Shown here in pieces: positions 60,717-64,000 of a stretch of 64,000 bases of DNA. The notes below the pieces were generated by a model that did not search any database, had not been told where the DNA came from, and saw only the letters and a list, made by a program, of their open reading frames with translations. Position 1 is the first letter of the stretch, and every line of letters starts with the position of its first letter. Position numbers and translations under genes: made by a program. Origin of the DNA: Betaproteobacteria bacterium (GTDB taxonomy: Bacteria; Pseudomonadota; Gammaproteobacteria; Burkholderiales; Casimicrobiaceae); assembly GCA_016720425.1 (NCBI GenBank), contig JADKKQ010000004.1, forward strand, positions 283,475-347,474. Direction: 5' to 3'.

Positions 60717-60831
60717 GTCAGTGCGCGGCGGTACCGACTGCCCCGCAGCCCCTCGACCACCCACTTCCAGAGGTCGTTGACCTTCTGGTCGGAGCCGATC
60801 ACTTGCCAGCGATTGCGCCTTTCGCCGCCAA

Positions 60832-61523
60832 TCAGAGGCTTTCGAGTTCGGCACCGCGAACTGCCAAGAGCGCTTTCCTGCGCTCGTAATCCGGCATCAC
60901 CCGTTCCACGCGCAGCCAGAACTCCGGCGTGTGATGCGGCTCGCGCAGGTGTGCCATCTCGTGGACCACGACGTACTCGGCGACGTGTGCCGGCAGCAGG
61001 ATCGTCTTCCAGTGGAAGAGCATGGCACCCTTGCCGCATGAACCAGCGGTAGCCGAGGTCCTGCACCCGCACGCCCGCCGGCATGACCTCCATCCTGGCC
61101 GCGAAGTCGGCGACCTTGTTGGACAGCCACGGTCGCGCCCGGTCGCAGTACCAGCGGATCATGTGCTCCGCGGCCGGCCCGTGCCAGGGCTTGGGCATGA
61201 CAAACCGGCCGCCGACCAGCTTCACGGCAGCATCTGATTCCGGCACCAGCCGCAGGCGGTAGCTGCGGCCGAGGTAAGCGAAGCCCTCGCCGTCGGTGAA
61301 GATCTTGCGCGGTACGTGACGGGAGAGCGCTTTCCTTGCGCGCGAGCTGCTGGTAGACCCACATCCGCTTGCGCTGGACGAAGTCGCGCAGCCGGGCGTC
61401 AGGTACTCCGGACGGCGCCGACAGGATCAGCTCGCCGCCGCGGTCCACCGTGATCTCCAGCACGCGCCGGCGGTCGCTGCGCCGCACCTCGAAGCTGAGA
61501 TCGTTGACGACGAGCGTGCTCAT
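60832..61523 (-). pseudogene. YgjP-like (SprT-type) zinc metallopeptidase, frameshifted
   Basis: M48/DUF45-type protein often found next to type I restriction genes. The start MSTLVVNDLSFEVRRSDRRR reads to about 61340. A frame change then gives RKIFTDGEGFAYLGRSYRLR and LVGGRFVMPKPWHGPAAEHM, AARMEVMPAGVRVQDLGYRW. A second change near 61030 leads to MLFHWKTILLPAHVAEYVVV and HEMAHLREPHHTPEFW, the HExxH zinc site. It overlaps the hsdR stop by four bases (ATGA), so it was translationally coupled to hsdR. Confidence 0.82.
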
Positions 61524-64000
61524 GCTACCATCAAACGCTGGTGATTGGCCCGCGCCAGCTCCATCAGCTTGTCCACCAGCGCCTCGATCTGCGGCGTCGG
61601 CAGCAGGCGCGACTTCATCAGCATCTCGAAGATCCGCGATCCGAGCGCATCCTGCGCCGGCTGGCGGTTCCGGACGCCAGAAAAGGGGGCCAGCTCGGCG
61701 GCGATGGTGTCGACCACCTCCACGGCCAGGTCGACCAGGCGCCTGCGCTCGGCATCGGTCAGCGCCCGATCCCCAGCCACGGCATCCACGATCAGGCGCA
61801 GGAAGGGGCCATAGTGCTCTGGCAGCTCGGGCAGCCGTTGTCGGGCGCGATATGCCCGGTCTTGATCTCATCCATCAGCCCCTGCAGCGCCTGCGTCAGT
61901 TCATCCCATTGCTCACCGCGTTTCTCCAGCACGTCGCGCAGCCGTTCGCTCAGCTTGCGGTAGGCGACGGGGTCCTGGTCCAGGTGTTCACGGATGTGCG
62001 CGCGGATGGCGTGCTCCATCTCCGACGCCTTGGCGCGGTCGTTCGGCTCGCGGGCGACGTGGTGGCCGAAGTCCGCGTCAGTCAGCGAAATGGGCGGGAT
62101 CTTCGGATCCATGCCCAGCGAGATCACATGGTCGTCGATCAGCTTGCGCACCTTGGCGCCGACGTCCTTGCCCAGTACCGGCGTGTCCTTGTAGCGGTTG
62201 CGGGCGCGGGCGTAGATGTAAGCCAGCCGCTTGGCGTCGGGCGCGAAGGGCAGCCCCTCGGGCCGCGGCAGCACCACGTCCAGCGTGGCCAGGAACGCCT
62301 TGAGCTTGACCGCGAACTCGGCGCGCAGCCGCTCGTCGGCCAGCGCCTCGACGCAGGTCTCGGTGTCATCCAGTGACTCGATGTCGCGGCTGCGGAACAG
62401 GTCCACCACGCGCAGGTGCCGGTCGCGCAGCACCGGCATCTCGTCCTTCAGGCTCTGCAGTGCGCCGTCGATGTCCTCGTCGGCGTAGACGTTCAGCGCC
62501 TCCTTCAAGTGATGCGCCAGCCCGAAGTAGTCCACCACGATGCCGAACTTCTTGCCGTGCCCCGTGCGGTTCACGCGGGCGATGGTCTGCAGCAGCTCGG
62601 CCTCGCGAATCGGCCGGTCGAGGTACATCACGCCCTCGATCGGCGCGTCGAAGCCGGTCAGCAGCATCGACTTCACGATCAGGAAGGCCAGCGGGTCGGC
62701 CTTGGCCGGGTCGGCGTGTAGCAGCGGCTGCTTGAAGCGCTTGATCCGCTGTTCCTGCGTGGCGCTTTCGGTCCACTGCTTCCAGGCTGGGTCGTCGTTG
62801 TTGCTGCCCGAGATGACCGGCGCGAACTCGATCCGCGCGAGGGCCTCGCGGTAGCGCCAGGCCTGCACCGCCGCCTGCACCCTGGGCGGCCGCTGGCACA
62901 GGGCCTCGTCGTCCAGGGCCTTGTCCTCGGGGCTCAGCGCCTCGGCCTCGGCTAACAACTCATCGCGCGCCGCGTTGAAGGCGTCGAGGTAGCGCACAAC
63001 AGCCAGCCGGCTGTAGGCCACGACCTGGGCCTTGAAGCCGTTGGGCAGGATGTTGGTCACGTAGTGCCGCAGCATGTCGCGCGCCTTGTCGCGGATCAGG
63101 TCCGGCGCCTCGAAGATCTGGCCCTTGGTGGCGTACTTGGCTTGATCGCCTCCAGTTCCTCGGGCGTGTGCTCGCGAAACAGGTCCTCGAACAGATCGTC
63201 GAGGCTGGCGCCGTCCTTCACCGCGCCGTGTGCCGTGCGGCCCTCGTAGAGGATCGGCACGATGGCGCCATCGGCCTCGGCCTCGCGGATCGTGTAGCGG
63301 TCGATGAACTCGCCGAAGATCTCGTGCGTGCGCTTCTTGTCGCCCATCAGGATCGGCGTGCCGGTGAAGCCGATGCGCGCGCAGTTGGGCAGCCCGGCCA
63401 GCAGCGTTGGCCTGCAGGTCGCCGGCCTGGCTGCGGTGCGCCTCGTCGACCAGCACCAGAATGCTGTCGTCGTCGTTGAGCACCTCGGGCGCGGCGGGCT
63501 CGCGTGCCGCGTGCTTCGGCAAGGTCGCCGCCTTCAGAGGCCTGGCTCGCCCGCCGCGTCGCCACGCTGCTTCTGGATCATGCCGAACAGACCAGCCCCG
63601 GGCCCTTGCGGCGCACCAGGCTGCGCAGCGCGTCGGTCGAGGTGGCCACCTCCACCGCCTCGCCGGTCAGCGCGGCGGTCACGGAAACTGGCTCTTCAGG
63701 TCGGTGCGGTCGGTCACCACCACCACCTTGAAGCGGCGCAGCAGCGGGTCGGTGCGGAGCTTCCGCATCAGGAACACCATGGTCAGGCTCTTGCCCGAAC
63801 CCTGGGTGTGCCAGATGATGCCGCCGCGCTGGTCGTGTTCGCCATCCTGCCGGCGGGTCTTGCCGCTGTGCAGGCGCTCGATGGCGCGTTCACCGCGCGG
63901 GTACTGCTGGCAGCGGCAGGCCGCCTTCACCGTCTGGCCATCGGCGGCCATGAACAACGTGAAATGCCGAACGACATCCAGCAGCGTCGACGGCGCCAAC
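61520..64000 (-). pseudogene. hsdR: Type I restriction enzyme R subunit, frameshifted and cut by window end
   Basis: Motor/nuclease subunit of a type I restriction system; the N-terminal nuclease domain lies beyond the window. From the right: Walker A GGIIWHTQGSGKSLTMVFLM, VVVVTDRTDLKSQ; then, after frame changes between 63420 and 63690, LVLVDEAHRSQ (DEAH box), RTHEIFGEFIDRYTIREAEA, SFMLLTGFDAP-type motif MLLTGFDAPIEGVMYLDRP and QTIARVNRTGHGKK (motif VI). The long helical C-terminus is intact to about 61840; a final frame change gives LIVDAVAGDRALTDAERRRL and the stop at 61520. At least four frame changes. hsdM and hsdS are not in view. Confidence 0.88.

Overview
The window is high-GC bacterial chromosome. 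Gene content and order (aroB, gltBD, hemE-priA-argS-SPOR protein-dsbA, a class I PHA synthase, a LiuR-controlled leucine-degradation cluster, purEK) point to a betaproteobacterium of Rhodocyclales/Burkholderiales type. The genus cannot be fixed from this sequence alone.

Layout. (1) 1-20 kb is core housekeeping: the end of aroB, an Ig-like lipoprotein, both glutamate synthase subunits, hemE, an AT-richer gap with two DnaA-box matches, priA, argS, a SPOR-domain protein, dsbA, an SDR, a GDSL-esterase autotransporter and a FecR/Trp-rich secreted protein. (2) 20-24 kb holds a glycine-zipper envelope protein, phaC and a metallo-beta-lactamase-fold hydrolase on the minus strand. (3) 23.9-38.5 kb is a long plus-strand catabolic cluster headed by a MerR-type LiuR-like regulator and a perfect 20-bp palindrome. 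It encodes isovaleryl-CoA dehydrogenase (one frameshift), a thiolase, an EamA exporter, a second acyl-CoA dehydrogenase, two HCCA-isomerase-like proteins, a GST, both methylcrotonyl-CoA carboxylase subunits, a methylglutaconyl-CoA hydratase, a DUF4126 protein, a hydroxypyruvate-reductase-like enzyme, HMG-CoA lyase and a DUF1289 protein. Together these convert isovaleryl-CoA to acetoacetate and acetyl-CoA. A REP-like inverted repeat lies inside it. (4) 38.6-41.5 kb, minus strand, is purE-purK plus a family III CoA-transferase.

(5) From 41.5 kb the character changes completely. An intact IS4-family element (perfect 15-bp terminal repeats) and an intact IS21-family element (istA/istB, repeated ends) sit among decayed genes. 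These are an AlpA-like regulator, a P4-type primase-polymerase/helicase, then a catabolic/transport cluster (GMC oxidoreductase, aldehyde dehydrogenase, IclR regulator, two paralogous FAD-dependent oxidoreductases, all three TRAP transporter subunits), a small-terminase remnant, and a type I restriction hsdR coupled to a YgjP-like metallopeptidase. Almost every non-IS gene here carries frameshifts. dctM also appears to have lost two internal blocks, which indicates real decay and not only base-calling error. An unusual set of nested palindromes (43638-43746) lies just before the alpA remnant and may be a recombination site. No tRNA, rRNA or CRISPR was found.
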